A DNA stretch of 64,000 nucleotides from Aldehydirespirator sp965116665 (GCA_965116665.1 OZ220709.1:3224001-3288000), one strand, 5' to 3'. Counted from the first letter of the stretch, positions 51,724 to 60,556 are shown. A program made the numbers and translations. The notes: generated by a model from the letters alone, not told the origin.

Positions 51724-51972
51724 TCAGGCAGAGCCGTTCTTGCCCGGAGCGCTCTTGTTGCTGTCGCTTCCGGTGGCCTTGCTGGTGCTCCCGGAGCCCT
51801 CACCCTCGTTGGCGCTCTCGGACAGACCGTCCTTGAACTCCTTCTGGGCCTGACCCAATGAGCGTGCGAGCTTGGGGAGCTTCGCCCCGCCAAACACGAG
51901 CAGGACGATGATGAGAATGATGATGAGTTCAGATGTGCCGATACTCGGCACCACCGCGAAGATGTTCGTCAT
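51724..51972 (-). CDS. tatA: Twin-arginine translocase TatA/E component
   Basis: An 82-aa TatA/E-family protein. One membrane helix (ELIIILIIVLLVFGGAKLP) is followed by the FGGAKLPKLARSLG hinge, an amphipathic helix (QAQKEFKDGLSE) and a Ser/Gly/Lys-rich tail. It would form the Tat pore that exports folded proteins. No tatC gene is near. It lies between whiB and the small hypothetical protein. Confidence 0.92.
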   Translation of the reverse strand: MTNIFAVVPSIGTSELIIILIIVLLVFGGAKLPKLARSLGQAQKEFKDGLSESANEGEGSGSTSKATGSDSNKSAPGKNGSA

Positions 51973-52053
51973 CGCCGGGAAGCATACCGCGCTTTTTCCA
52001 CAGCCGCATCCCTGTATGCGGCTGGGTGGACTGGTCTAGGGGCCGGGTCGTGC

Positions 52054-52329
52054 CTAGCCGGTGGCGGTCGCTCGGCGCTGCATCGCTCGGGCGCGCCGGA
52101 TGCGGCGTCGCTCGCGCTCGCTCATGCCTCCCCAGATGCCGAACTTCTCGCCGTTGTTGAGCGCGAATTCCAGGCATTGCTCGCGCACCACGCAGCCCCG
52201 GCAGACCTCCTTGGCCTCCCGGGTGGATGCACCTCGCTCGGGGAAGAAGAGGTCGGGATGCACCCCCAGGCAGTTGGCCTCGCGCTGCCAGGACATGTCC
52301 TCAGCGGGAAAGATGCCGTGTAGCTCCAT
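52054..52329 (-). CDS. WhiB-family iron-sulfur transcriptional regulator
   Basis: A 91-aa WhiB-like protein. The four [4Fe-4S] cysteines are C20, C43, C46 and C52 (ANCLG, VCRGCVVREQCLEFAL), followed by the sigma-contacting GIWGGMSERERR and a basic AT-hook-like tail. ATG 52329 has GGAGG eight bases upstream; the in-frame GTG 52344 lacks a site. It sits near tatA and ppk1 in the core-like right part. Confidence 0.95.
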   Translation of the reverse strand: MELHGIFPAEDMSWQREANCLGVHPDLFFPERGASTREAKEVCRGCVVREQCLEFALNNGEKFGIWGGMSERERRRIRRARAMQRRATATG

Positions 52330-52473
52330 TGGGTGTTCCTCCACGATGACCTGCTCTATGACTGAGTCCGGGCCCCAGCGGTCGGGCTAGAGCCCGGCCC
52401 CGCCCGGGCGCCATCGATGTAATTACACCACTGTCATACGACAATTGCAAATCCGGGGAGCAGATTCTTCTGT

Positions 52474-54543
52474 TCAGCCGCGGGCCCGCACCAGGCTGCG
52501 CTTGTGCTCCACGAAGTCCACGAGCACGTAGTCACCGAGGTTCTCGTTCGTGGTGAAGAAGGCCCGGCCCCCGTTCATCTCGGTGATGCGCTCCACGAAG
52601 TTGGTCAGGTACGACGTGGCGTCAAGCATGAACGTGTTGATCCGGATGCCGTCGCGGGTGCACCGGCCCACCTCGGCCAGGGTGAGCTCGACGGTCTCGC
52701 GGGTGGGCGGGTAGCTGAAGAAGGGCCGGCCCGACGGGGTGATGTGGGCGGTGGGCTCGCCGTCGGTGATCATGATGATCTGCTTGGTGCCGGTCTGGCG
52801 GTTGAGCATGCGCCGGGCGAGCATGAAGCCGTGCTGCATGTTGGTGCCGTACACGTAGTCCCATGAGACCTCGGGAAGCTTCTCGGGCCGGAACTCCCGG
52901 GCCACCTCGCTGAACGACACCAGGCCCAGGTAGTCGCGGGGATACTGGCTGGAGATCAGCGCGTGCAGGGCCATGGCCACCTTCTTGGCCGGCAGGAAGT
53001 TGTTGCGCATCGGCATCGACAGCGAGAGGTCCAGCATCAGCACGGTGGCCGATCGCACCTGCTGCTCGGTCCGCTCGACCTCGAAGTCCTCGGGGTGCAA
53101 CCGCACCGGCACCCCGCCGCCGGTGCGGGTCAGGGCGTTGCGGATGGTCCGGCCGATGTGGAGGTTGAAGGCGTCGCCGAACTCGTAGGGCTTGGTGTCG
53201 GGCTCGCGCTCGTGACCCATGCCCTCGCGGTGGATGGCGTGGCGGCCGAGCTTGTCCGCGTCGAGCTTGGCGAACAGGTCCCGGAGCGCGCCCAGGCCGA
53301 TCTTGCGGATGGCTCGGGGGGTGAGGTCGAAGCGTCCCTCGTGGTTCTCGATCAGACCGGCCTCCTCGAGCATGCGAGCCACCTCGGCCATGCGCTCGAG
53401 GCTGTCGGCCGAGTCGTCTCCCAGCAGCCGGCGGACGGCCTCGCTGTCGGCCTCGGCCAGGGCGCCCGGACTGGGCGAGCCCCTCAGCAGGTTCTCCAGC
53501 TGGTCGATGTCCCCCAACTCGGCCAGCATGTCGGTGGCCTCGCTGAAGTCGAGGGGGTCCGCACCGCCGAATTCGTAGCGCCGGTCCCAGCCGAGATCCG
53601 GGAACTGGTCGCGGAGATGGCCGGCCAGCTCGTTGATCTGCCAGTTGAGATCCATGTCGGACAGCAGCTGGTCGGACAGCTGCTGGAGCTGGTCACGCTG
53701 GGCAGGGGTCATCGAGTTCATGAGGGACTGGGCCGCGGCCATGCGGCGGGCCATCACCTCCAGGAGCTCGTCGAGCGTCTTGGGGTTCTCGGGGAAGAAG
53801 TCGCCGTAGCGCTCCATGAACCCCTCGAAGTCGGGTTCCTCGCCGCGGGCTCGCTGGGCCAGCATGGCGTTGAGCTCGGCCAGCATGTCCTTGAGCCGCT
53901 GCATCTCCTCCGGTGCCGAGCCGTCGGCCGCGTCGTTCACGGCACCGGCCATGCGGTCCAGGAACTGCTGCATGAGCTGCTCGCGCAGCTGCTCGGCCAG
54001 CTCGGCGAACTGCTGGCGGGCCTCGTCGCTCTCGAAGTCGTAGTTGTCGAGGGCCTTGAACTGGCCGGCAAGGTCGGGGGGCATCATGTCGAGTTGCAGG
54101 TTCTTGGTGGCCGCGGTCTGAGCGGTCAGGTCGGCCCGGCGCTCGTCGCCGTCGGCCCGGGCCTGGGCCGCGGCCCCGTCCAGTTCGTCCAGGGCCCGGC
54201 GCTCGGTGCGGACCACATCGCGCAGGGCCTCGGCGATGTCGTCGTACACCCCGCCCAGGTCGTGATCCTCCAGCAGCTCCCGGCGACGCTCCCTCAGCCT
54301 CTCGAGCATGTCGCGCAGGCCTTCGATCCTGCGGCCCGAGCGGTCCTCGAACCCGTCGGCCATGAGACGGCGCAGCGCGCTGGCGAGATCCCCGTGGTAC
54401 AGCAGGTCGTCGGCCAGCTCCTCGAAGATCGAGTCGGCGTCGAGTTCGAAGCCGGCCTGAGTGCCGTCCCAGCGCCAGTAGGCGAAGTGGGCCGGCTCGG
54501 GCCTAGCCCGCGGCCGGCGGCGCCAGCGCTCCCGCAGAGCCAT
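52474..54543 (-). CDS. VWA-domain protein, magnesium-chelatase-like partner
   Basis: A 689-aa protein. Residues about 60-330 are highly acidic and helical, and the C-terminal 200 residues form a von Willebrand A domain with a MIDAS-like motif VLMLDLSLSMPMRNN (about 510-525) and IIMITDGEPTAH. Such proteins pair with MoxR/ChlI-type AAA+ ATPases in metal insertion or protein-remodelling complexes. The probable ATPase is encoded at 59082-60524. ATG 54543 follows four 72-bp repeats. Confidence 0.85.
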   Translation of the reverse strand: MALRERWRRRPRARPEPAHFAYWRWDGTQAGFELDADSIFEELADDLLYHGDLASALRRLMADGFEDRSGRRIEGLRDMLERLRERRRELLEDHDLGGVYDDIAEALRDVVRTERRALDELDGAAAQARADGDERRADLTAQTAATKNLQLDMMPPDLAGQFKALDNYDFESDEARQQFAELAEQLREQLMQQFLDRMAGAVNDAADGSAPEEMQRLKDMLAELNAMLAQRARGEEPDFEGFMERYGDFFPENPKTLDELLEVMARRMAAAQSLMNSMTPAQRDQLQQLSDQLLSDMDLNWQINELAGHLRDQFPDLGWDRRYEFGGADPLDFSEATDMLAELGDIDQLENLLRGSPSPGALAEADSEAVRRLLGDDSADSLERMAEVARMLEEAGLIENHEGRFDLTPRAIRKIGLGALRDLFAKLDADKLGRHAIHREGMGHEREPDTKPYEFGDAFNLHIGRTIRNALTRTGGGVPVRLHPEDFEVERTEQQVRSATVLMLDLSLSMPMRNNFLPAKKVAMALHALISSQYPRDYLGLVSFSEVAREFRPEKLPEVSWDYVYGTNMQHGFMLARRMLNRQTGTKQIIMITDGEPTAHITPSGRPFFSYPPTRETVELTLAEVGRCTRDGIRINTFMLDATSYLTNFVERITEMNGGRAFFTTNENLGDYVLVDFVEHKRSLVRARG

Positions 54544-54588
54544 GCCCCGACCCTATCCCGGCCGGCCGGCGAGGCCAGCGGCGGCCCC

Positions 54589-54867
54589 GCCACGAACTGG
54601 CAGCCAAACACGCCCATACGGGGCCACCCAGCTGCCAATTCCAAACAGCGGCCAACCCCCGCCACGAACTGGCAGCCAAACACGCCCATACGGGGCCACC
54701 CAGCTGCCAATTCCAAACAGCGGCCAACCCCCGCCACGAACTGGCAGCCAAACACGCCCATACGGGGCCACCCAGCTGCCAATTCCAAACAGCGGCCAAC
54801 CCCCGCCACGAACTGGCAGCCAAACACGCCCATACGGGGCCACCCAGCTGCCAATTCCAAACAGCGG
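54589..54867. repeat. Four perfect 72-bp tandem repeats
   Basis: Units start at 54589, 54661, 54733 and 54805 and are identical as far as I can see; the last is cut at about 54867. Each contains GAACTGGCAGC and GCTGCCAATTC, a near-perfect inverted pair around an inner GCCC-ATAC-GGGC type hairpin. They fill the 337-bp gap 54544-54880, upstream of the VWA gene and downstream of the dioxygenase gene. No gene is supported in this gap; the frames through it repeat 24 codons. Confidence 0.85.
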
Positions 54868-54880
54868 TGGGGCCGGCCGG

Positions 54881-56581
54881 CTAGGCGGGGGACGGAGGGG
54901 TGATCACCGACAGGCCGGCCGCCGACCAGGCCTCGATGCCTCCCTCTAGGTCGCTGACGTTGGAGAAGCCGAGGCGGCGCAGTGAGGCGGCTGCGAGGCT
55001 CGACGTGTAGCCCTCATTGCAGACCATCACCAGCGGCTGGTCGAACGACTCGACGGCCGGGTGGGAGTGGCTGGCCGTCGGGTGGCAGCGCCACTCCAGC
55101 ACGATCAGCGGGATGCTCGCCGAGCCGGGGATCATCCCGGTCCGCTCCCGGTCGTCGCGGTCGCGGATGTCGATGACCACCAGGGGGCCGTCCGGACCGG
55201 GCGCGGCCGGGGACTCGATCTCGTTGGCCAGCTCTTCAGGGACGAAGCGCCGCAGGCCGGACCGGGCCTGCGCCAGCAGTTCGTCGACGGTCAGGCGGGC
55301 GGTCTGACCCAGGCTGCCACCCACCAGGGCAGGCCCCGGTGGGACCTCCCCCGCGATCGCCGGCCCACCGTCGTCACCGGCACTGAAGAGGGACGGATCC
55401 TCCCCCACCGCGCTGCGATGGCGCTCGCCGTGCAGGTACAGCTCGAGCCGGAGCCGCTCAGGCGTCCAGTCATCGTCGAGGGCCTGGTTCATGAGGTCGG
55501 CCTGCGACGGCGGGGCCAGGCCGTCCACCGGCTGATCCCGGTCGAGGTTGGTGGGGAACGCATACCCCTCGGCGCAGGAGGCCACCACGTTGGCGGCCGC
55601 GGCCCGGTCCAGTCCCGAGGCCAGCCGGGCCCGCAGCCTCGGATAGACGGCGTGGACCACGCGGGTGCGGTCCACCGCCTCGGTGGCCCGGCCGAACGCG
55701 GAGGAGATCTGGAGCAGGTTGGCCATGCGTTGCACGCCGGCGGTGCGGTTGTGGCCGGCAGCGTGGAACATGGCCGGGCTGAAGAACACCGCGTCGCCGG
55801 TGCGCAGCGGCAGCTGCACCCGGTGCTGGGCGAAGTACTCGATGAACTCACCGCGGCGCCACGCCAGGTAGCCCAACTCGTACTTGTGGGAGTGGGGCAA
55901 GTACATGGTCGGGCCGGTCTCGGTGCCCATGTCGCAGTGAGCGATGGCGCCCTGCAGGGTGAGCAGCGGAGACAGCAGGTGGGCGTGGCGGGGGAACTGC
56001 TCGGCCTCGTCGTCGGTGAGGAAGCCCATGTGGTAGTCGCGGTGGGGGTGCTGGGCCTCGCCGCCCGGATTGACCACGTTGACCTGCTCGGTCAGCTGGT
56101 AGCGGAGGCCGAGCCAGGCCTCGCAGGCCACCGCAACGGCGTCGGAGCGGTGGTAGTCGATGAAGGCCTCGGGATCGGCCACAGCCAGCTTCTCCAGGGC
56201 GTTCCACACCCGGTCGTTCGCTCCGGGCTTGGCGAAGTGGTCGCCCGCGGGACCGCCCTGGGCGTGCTGGGCCGCGATCAGGTCCCAGAACACCTCCGAA
56301 GCGCGATCGACAGCCTCGGCGGGCACGGCTGACTCAAGCAGGACTATGCCGGGTCCCTCGACCAGGGCTCTGGAGAGCTCATCACGGAGCGCGGTGCGGT
56401 GCTCGGCGTCGGCGGCGGGGCCGTGGGCCAGGCCGCTCGCGTCGTAGGCGGGGACGCCCTGGGTGATCCGGGCCGCCAACGGGTAGTCGACGGGGTCGAG
56501 GGGCTGCTCGACCAGCGCGGCGAACGCCTCCAGGTCGCACTCGCGGCGCGACGGGAACGCGGCCTCGCCACCGGCTCTCAT
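54881..56581 (-). CDS. Phytanoyl-CoA dioxygenase-like protein fused to a rhodanese domain
   Basis: A 566-aa fusion. Residues about 90-330 are a PhyH-type Fe(II)/2-oxoglutarate dioxygenase: H180-R-D182 (AQHPHRDYHMG) gives the HxD motif and H273 (SPAMFHAAGHNRT) the distal ligand, with R279 for 2-oxoglutarate. Residues 430-560 are a rhodanese-like domain (VVIDIRDRDDRERTGMIPGS) with Cys521 in VMVCNEGYTSSLAA. ATG 56581 is chosen because upstream codons show no homology. It may hydroxylate a sulfur-containing or acyl substrate; the fusion makes a sulfur-linked role possible, but unproven. Confidence 0.85.
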   Translation of the reverse strand: MRAGGEAAFPSRRECDLEAFAALVEQPLDPVDYPLAARITQGVPAYDASGLAHGPAADAEHRTALRDELSRALVEGPGIVLLESAVPAEAVDRASEVFWDLIAAQHAQGGPAGDHFAKPGANDRVWNALEKLAVADPEAFIDYHRSDAVAVACEAWLGLRYQLTEQVNVVNPGGEAQHPHRDYHMGFLTDDEAEQFPRHAHLLSPLLTLQGAIAHCDMGTETGPTMYLPHSHKYELGYLAWRRGEFIEYFAQHRVQLPLRTGDAVFFSPAMFHAAGHNRTAGVQRMANLLQISSAFGRATEAVDRTRVVHAVYPRLRARLASGLDRAAAANVVASCAEGYAFPTNLDRDQPVDGLAPPSQADLMNQALDDDWTPERLRLELYLHGERHRSAVGEDPSLFSAGDDGGPAIAGEVPPGPALVGGSLGQTARLTVDELLAQARSGLRRFVPEELANEIESPAAPGPDGPLVVIDIRDRDDRERTGMIPGSASIPLIVLEWRCHPTASHSHPAVESFDQPLVMVCNEGYTSSLAAASLRRLGFSNVSDLEGGIEAWSAAGLSVITPPSPA

Positions 56582-56633
56582 CCCGTCGATCCTACGCGGC
56601 CGGCCAGCACAGCAGGTCGGCCAGCCCCACAAT

Positions 56634-56676
56634 CTCGGGTCGGTTGTGTGCCCTCTATCGACACAACCAACCCGAG
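56634..56676. repeat. 16-bp inverted repeat in a divergent promoter region
   Basis: CTCGGGTCGGTTGTGT (56634-56649) and ACACAACCAACCCGAG (56661-56676) pair with one mismatch around an 11-bp loop. It lies 53 bp upstream of the dioxygenase gene and about 200 bp upstream of the hydratase gene, so an operator is as likely as a structural RNA hairpin. The rest of 56582-56871 is GC-rich and shows no gene. Confidence 0.5.
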
Positions 56677-56871
56677 AAACTGCAGGAGTGCTAGGGGCGT
56701 TAGAGGCCCCGCGGGTAGGCGAGCGAACCCGGTCCAAACGGGCGGGGCCGTGGCCCGAGCGGCCCGTGAGCGCAGCGAACAAGAGCGGGAGACACCCCCT
56801 TGCAGCACGACGGGCTTGCACCTACCCGCGCACGTTCTTAGCGTGGACGGCCCGCAAGGAGTGGAGGTGTG

Positions 56872-57711
56872 ATGCCCATCAATCCGGATGCCGCGGGTGC
56901 CGTGGGAGAAGAGACCGAGATCAGCTGGACCTCCAAGGACAGCCTGCTCTATGCCCTCGGCGTGGGAGCGGGAGCGTCCGATCCGACCGGCTTCGAGCTG
57001 GAGTTCACCACCGAGAACACCCGGGGCACACCCCAGCGGGCCCTACCCACCGAGGTGGTCGTGCTGGGCATGGGCCGATCGCCCGACTACGGGGACTTCA
57101 ACCTGGCCGCGCTGCTGCACGGCGACCAGCACATCGAGCTTCACCAGGAGCTGCCGGTTGAGGGCTCCGCAGTGGCTCAGGCCCGGGTGGCCGGGATCTA
57201 CGACAAGATCAAGGCCGCGCTGGTGGTGCTGGAGACCAACGTCCGCAGCCACGACGGCGAACCGATGTGGACCAGTCGGGCCGGGCTGTTCATCTCCGGT
57301 GAGGGCGGCTGGGGCGGCGACCGCGGCCCGTCAAACACCTGGCAACAGCCCGACCGGGAGCCCGACCATGTGACCGGGTACGACACCCGCACCGACCAGG
57401 CCCTGCTCTACCGCCTCAACGGCGACCGCAACCCGCTGCACTCTGATCCGTCGTTCTCGGCCATGGCCGGGTTCGAGACGCCCATCCTGCACGGCCTGTG
57501 CACGTTCGGGATCACCGGTCGGGCCCTGCTGCACACATTGTGCGACAGCGACCCGGCCCGGTTCGGGTCTATGGCCGGGCGCTTCAAGGCTCCGGTGCTT
57601 CCGGGCCAGCGCCTCGACGTGCGAATGTGGGATGAGGGCGACACCACGCTGTTCCAGACCTGCGTGGGCGACCGGGTGGTGTTCGACGCCGGCGTGCTCA
57701 CCACCCGCTGA
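56872..57711 (+). CDS. MaoC-type double-hotdog enoyl-CoA hydratase
   Basis: A 279-aa (R)-specific enoyl-CoA hydratase-like protein with two hotdog folds. The hydratase-2 motif is YRLNGDRNPLHSDPSFSAMAGF near residue 180, followed by PILHGLCTFGITGRALL. N-terminal parts (ALGVGAGASDPTGFELEFTTEN) match peroxisomal multifunctional enzyme hydratase domains. GGAGG lies four bases before ATG 56872. It would hydrate 2-enoyl-CoA of fatty-acid or sterol side chains. It is divergent from the dioxygenase-rhodanese gene. Confidence 0.88.
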   Translation: MPINPDAAGAVGEETEISWTSKDSLLYALGVGAGASDPTGFELEFTTENTRGTPQRALPTEVVVLGMGRSPDYGDFNLAALLHGDQHIELHQELPVEGSAVAQARVAGIYDKIKAALVVLETNVRSHDGEPMWTSRAGLFISGEGGWGGDRGPSNTWQQPDREPDHVTGYDTRTDQALLYRLNGDRNPLHSDPSFSAMAGFETPILHGLCTFGITGRALLHTLCDSDPARFGSMAGRFKAPVLPGQRLDVRMWDEGDTTLFQTCVGDRVVFDAGVLTTR

Positions 57712-57797
57712 GCGGGCCGCCGAGCGCAGCGCCGAATCGATGTATGTGGCGGCCTCAGAGGGCGTTGACTGCATCGATCCGGTGAGGCACCTCTGAA

Positions 57798-59018
57798 ATG
57801 ACGGACCCGGACGACGCCTTCCTGTGGGGCGCGGGGGCGTCGTCGGTGTCGGCCGAGGGGGTGGCGCCCGCCGCTGACTGGTCGGTGTGGGAGCGAGACG
57901 GCCGGGCGCCCCGCTCGGGCGACGGCGCCGGCTTCGCCACCGACTACCGCGACGACCTGGCCCAGCTGCGAACGCTGGGCCTCAACAGCCTGCGCCTGAC
58001 CGTGGAGTGGGCCCGGGTGGAGCCCGCCGCGGGGAGGCCCGACAGCGACGCCCTGGACCGCTACCTCGACATCGCCGATGCGGCTGCGGTGCATGGTCTC
58101 GGGGTCTGGATCACGCTGCAGCACACGTCGCTGCCGGGCTGGTACGTCGACGACGAGGGCGGCCACCCCGACGAGGCGGCCCGGAGGCGGTGGTGGGCCC
58201 GGCATGTGGACCGCATGGCCGAGGCCTTCGACGGCCGGGCCGCGGGCTGGTGCCCGATCGAGGATCCCATCGGCTGGGCCGTGCGGGGCTACGGGCTGGG
58301 CAACCGGCCGCCGGGACGCCGGAGCGTCGAAGCCGCCGCGGAGGCGGCCGAGGGGGCCATGCTGGCCCTGCACGAGGCATGCCGGCTGCTGGAGTCGGGG
58401 CCCCAGCCGGTGATGGCGACCTTCGGAGCGCCGACGCTGCACTCCGCCCCGGTGGAGCGCGAGCACGCCGGCGCGGCCGCGGTCGAGACCCGCCGGTGGG
58501 ACGAACTGCTGTGGGGCACCTGGACCCGGGCCCTGCGGGAGGGCGCGGTGGAGGTGCCGGGCCGGGCGCCGGTGGCCGCGCCGTGCTTCGAGAAGGGTCC
58601 GGAGCTGGTGGGGCTGAGCCATGACCACCCTGTGGGGGTGACCGAGACCGGCCGGCTGATGAGCTGGCCGGCGTCGGCCCGGCGCTCGGCCGCGGGCTTC
58701 GCCCCCGAGCCGGCCGAGTTGGGCGAGGCCGTGTACCGGGCCATCGACGCGGTCCCGGGCCGGGGTGTGGTAGTGGCCGCCCACGGCGTGCCCACCGATG
58801 ACGACGACTGGCGCGACACGCTGCTGGACGGCTCGCTGGCGGTGGTGGCCGACGCCCGGGCCTCAGGCCTGCGGGGCTACTTCCACGACAGCGCGGTGGA
58901 CGGCTACGAGTGGGCCCTCGGCTTCGGCGCGCCCCGGGGCCTGATCGGCCGCGACCGGGCGGTCAAGCCGTCGGCCCAGCGCCTGGCCGCCGCCATCTCC
59001 GGCGCCGGCGACGGCTAG
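57798..59018 (+). CDS. GH1 glycosidase-like protein lacking both catalytic glutamates
   Basis: A 406-aa TIM barrel of glycoside hydrolase family 1 type: FLWGAGASSVSAEG, LGLNSLRLTVEWARVEP, TLQHTSLPGWY and the C-terminal LRGYFHDSAVDGYEWALGF (cf. GYFxWSLxDNFEWxxGY). The acid/base Glu of NEP is D156 (WCPIEDP), and the nucleophile of xTENG is replaced by A328 (VVVAAHG). It is shorter than GH1 glucosidases (about 450). Glycosidase activity is unlikely; binding or signalling is possible. GAGG about ten bases upstream fits ATG 57798. Confidence 0.85.
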   Translation: MTDPDDAFLWGAGASSVSAEGVAPAADWSVWERDGRAPRSGDGAGFATDYRDDLAQLRTLGLNSLRLTVEWARVEPAAGRPDSDALDRYLDIADAAAVHGLGVWITLQHTSLPGWYVDDEGGHPDEAARRRWWARHVDRMAEAFDGRAAGWCPIEDPIGWAVRGYGLGNRPPGRRSVEAAAEAAEGAMLALHEACRLLESGPQPVMATFGAPTLHSAPVEREHAGAAAVETRRWDELLWGTWTRALREGAVEVPGRAPVAAPCFEKGPELVGLSHDHPVGVTETGRLMSWPASARRSAAGFAPEPAELGEAVYRAIDAVPGRGVVVAAHGVPTDDDDWRDTLLDGSLAVVADARASGLRGYFHDSAVDGYEWALGFGAPRGLIGRDRAVKPSAQRLAAAISGAGDG

Positions 59019-59023
59019 CCCAA

Positions 59024-59075
59024 CGAAATTGGTGCCGGCAGTGGGTGTCTGATACCCATTTCGTCGCCAATTTCG
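59024..59075. repeat. Dispersed palindromic repeat, copy 2 (convergent gene ends)
   Basis: CGAAATTGG (59024-59032) and CCAATTTCG (59067-59075) are perfect arms. Inside, TGGGTGTC and GATACCCA (59042-59058) pair with one wobble. The 3' half matches copy 1 at 36636-36691 nearly base for base. Both copies lie in short gaps between convergent genes. Confidence 0.65.
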
Positions 59076-59081
59076 GGGCGG

Positions 59082-60524
59082 TTAGCGGGAGCGGTACTGG
59101 GCCCGGGGGCCCTGGGCGTCCTTGTTGAGGCGCTTGGACAGGTGCAGGCCCTCCAGCACCAGCTCAACCGCGGCGGCGACCATGGCCGGCGACTCGGCCG
59201 CCTCGTCGCCGGCCAGCAGGGCCTGGACCGGAGCGGTCAATGCCGGGACCCGGGCCAGCAGCGCGGCGTAGTCGCCGTCGGCCACGTCGTCGCCCACGTC
59301 CACCACCAGGTCCTCCTCGAAGGCGTCGACGACCTCGCGGTGCATGTCGGGCGGCACGCAGTCCTTGAACACCGACAGCACCGCCGAGCTGACCAGCCGC
59401 TGGAGGATCTCGGCTTCACGGCCCTCCTCCAGCGTCTCGATCTCCACCTTCCCCGCGGTGGAGGACGCCAGCGCTTCGAGGTCGGTGACCCGGGGCACCA
59501 CATGGTCGCTGCCGGTTCGCAGGGTGCGTCGCATGGCATTGGCCACCATGGTCTCGGCGTTGGAGATGCTCAGCCGCACGGAAACCCCCGAGCGCTGCGA
59601 CACATGGGGGCTGGACCGGGCCGCCCGGGTGATGGCCACCACGATGCGGGTCATGAAGTCCGGCACGGTGACCATCAGGCCCGCGGTCCCGGCCGCGCCG
59701 CTGGCGCCGGGGCCGGGGCCGAGGTAGGCCTCCTGCTGCACGATGTCCATCTCGGTGGCGGCGTCGTGCGGGTAGTGGGTGCGGATCTGGGCCCCGAAGC
59801 GATCCTTGAGCGGGGTGATGATGCGGCCCCGGTTGGTGTAGTCCTCGGGGTTGGCCGAGGCCACCAGCACCACATCCAGCGGCAGGCGGACCTTGTAGCC
59901 CCGGATCTGCACGTCGCGCTCCTCCAGCACGTTGAGCAGGCCCACCTGGATGCGCTCGGCCAGGTCGGGGAGCTCGTTGATGGCGAAGATGCCCCGGTTG
60001 GTGCGGGGCACCAGGCCGTAGTGCAGGGTGAGCTCGTCCGACAGGTAGCGGCCCTCGGCCACCTTGATCGGGTCGACCTCGCCGATCAGGTCGGCGATCG
60101 AGGTGTCGGGGGTGGCCAGCTTCTCGCCGTAGCGGTCCTTGCGGTGGACCCAGTCGATGGCGGTGCCGTCGCCGTGGGAGGCCACCAGGGCCCGGGCGTG
60201 GGCCGACACCGGGGCGTAGGGGTCGTCGTTGATCTCGGACCCGGCGACTATCGGCATCCACTCGTCCAGCAGGCCGACGAGGCCGCGGATCATGCGGGTC
60301 TTGGCCTGGCCCCGCTCCCCCAGCATGATCATGTCGTGGCCGGCCAGCAGGGCGTTCTCGACCTGGGGGATGACGGTGTTGTGGTAGCCGAGCACATCGT
60401 CGAACAGCGGCTCGGACGAGCGGATGCGGTCCACCGCGTTGCGCCGGAGCTCTTCGCGGATCGGCACCGACGCCCAGCCCGAGGCCCGCAGTTCGCCCAG
60501 CGTGGTCGGTCGGGATGCTGACAT
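59082..60524 (-). CDS. MoxR/ChlI-type AAA+ ATPase
   Basis: A 480-aa AAA+ protein of the magnesium-chelatase/MoxR class. Walker A is MLGERGQAKTRM, Walker B/loop is RGIFAINELPDLAERIQVGL (Asn where Asp is usual), with sensor-1 LVASANPEDYTNRG and an arginine-finger helix region. The C-terminal lid extends from about 320. It is the likely partner of the VWA protein at 52474-54543. ATG 60524 is used, with AGGG upstream and TAGGGT eight bases before the start. Confidence 0.88.
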   Translation of the reverse strand: MSASRPTTLGELRASGWASVPIREELRRNAVDRIRSSEPLFDDVLGYHNTVIPQVENALLAGHDMIMLGERGQAKTRMIRGLVGLLDEWMPIVAGSEINDDPYAPVSAHARALVASHGDGTAIDWVHRKDRYGEKLATPDTSIADLIGEVDPIKVAEGRYLSDELTLHYGLVPRTNRGIFAINELPDLAERIQVGLLNVLEERDVQIRGYKVRLPLDVVLVASANPEDYTNRGRIITPLKDRFGAQIRTHYPHDAATEMDIVQQEAYLGPGPGASGAAGTAGLMVTVPDFMTRIVVAITRAARSSPHVSQRSGVSVRLSISNAETMVANAMRRTLRTGSDHVVPRVTDLEALASSTAGKVEIETLEEGREAEILQRLVSSAVLSVFKDCVPPDMHREVVDAFEEDLVVDVGDDVADGDYAALLARVPALTAPVQALLAGDEAAESPAMVAAAVELVLEGLHLSKRLNKDAQGPRAQYRSR

Positions 60525-60556
60525 CGCCGGGAACCCTAGCGGGCACCCCCAGCCGC

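Noticed and set aside
54503..54860. Repetitive open frames (on both strands) through the 72-bp repeats
   Set aside because: A 72-bp unit is a multiple of three, so any frame without a stop stays open; no ribosome site or known domain supports coding.
54589..54867. CRISPR array
   Set aside because: The units are directly adjacent and identical with no unique spacers, and no cas genes lie nearby.
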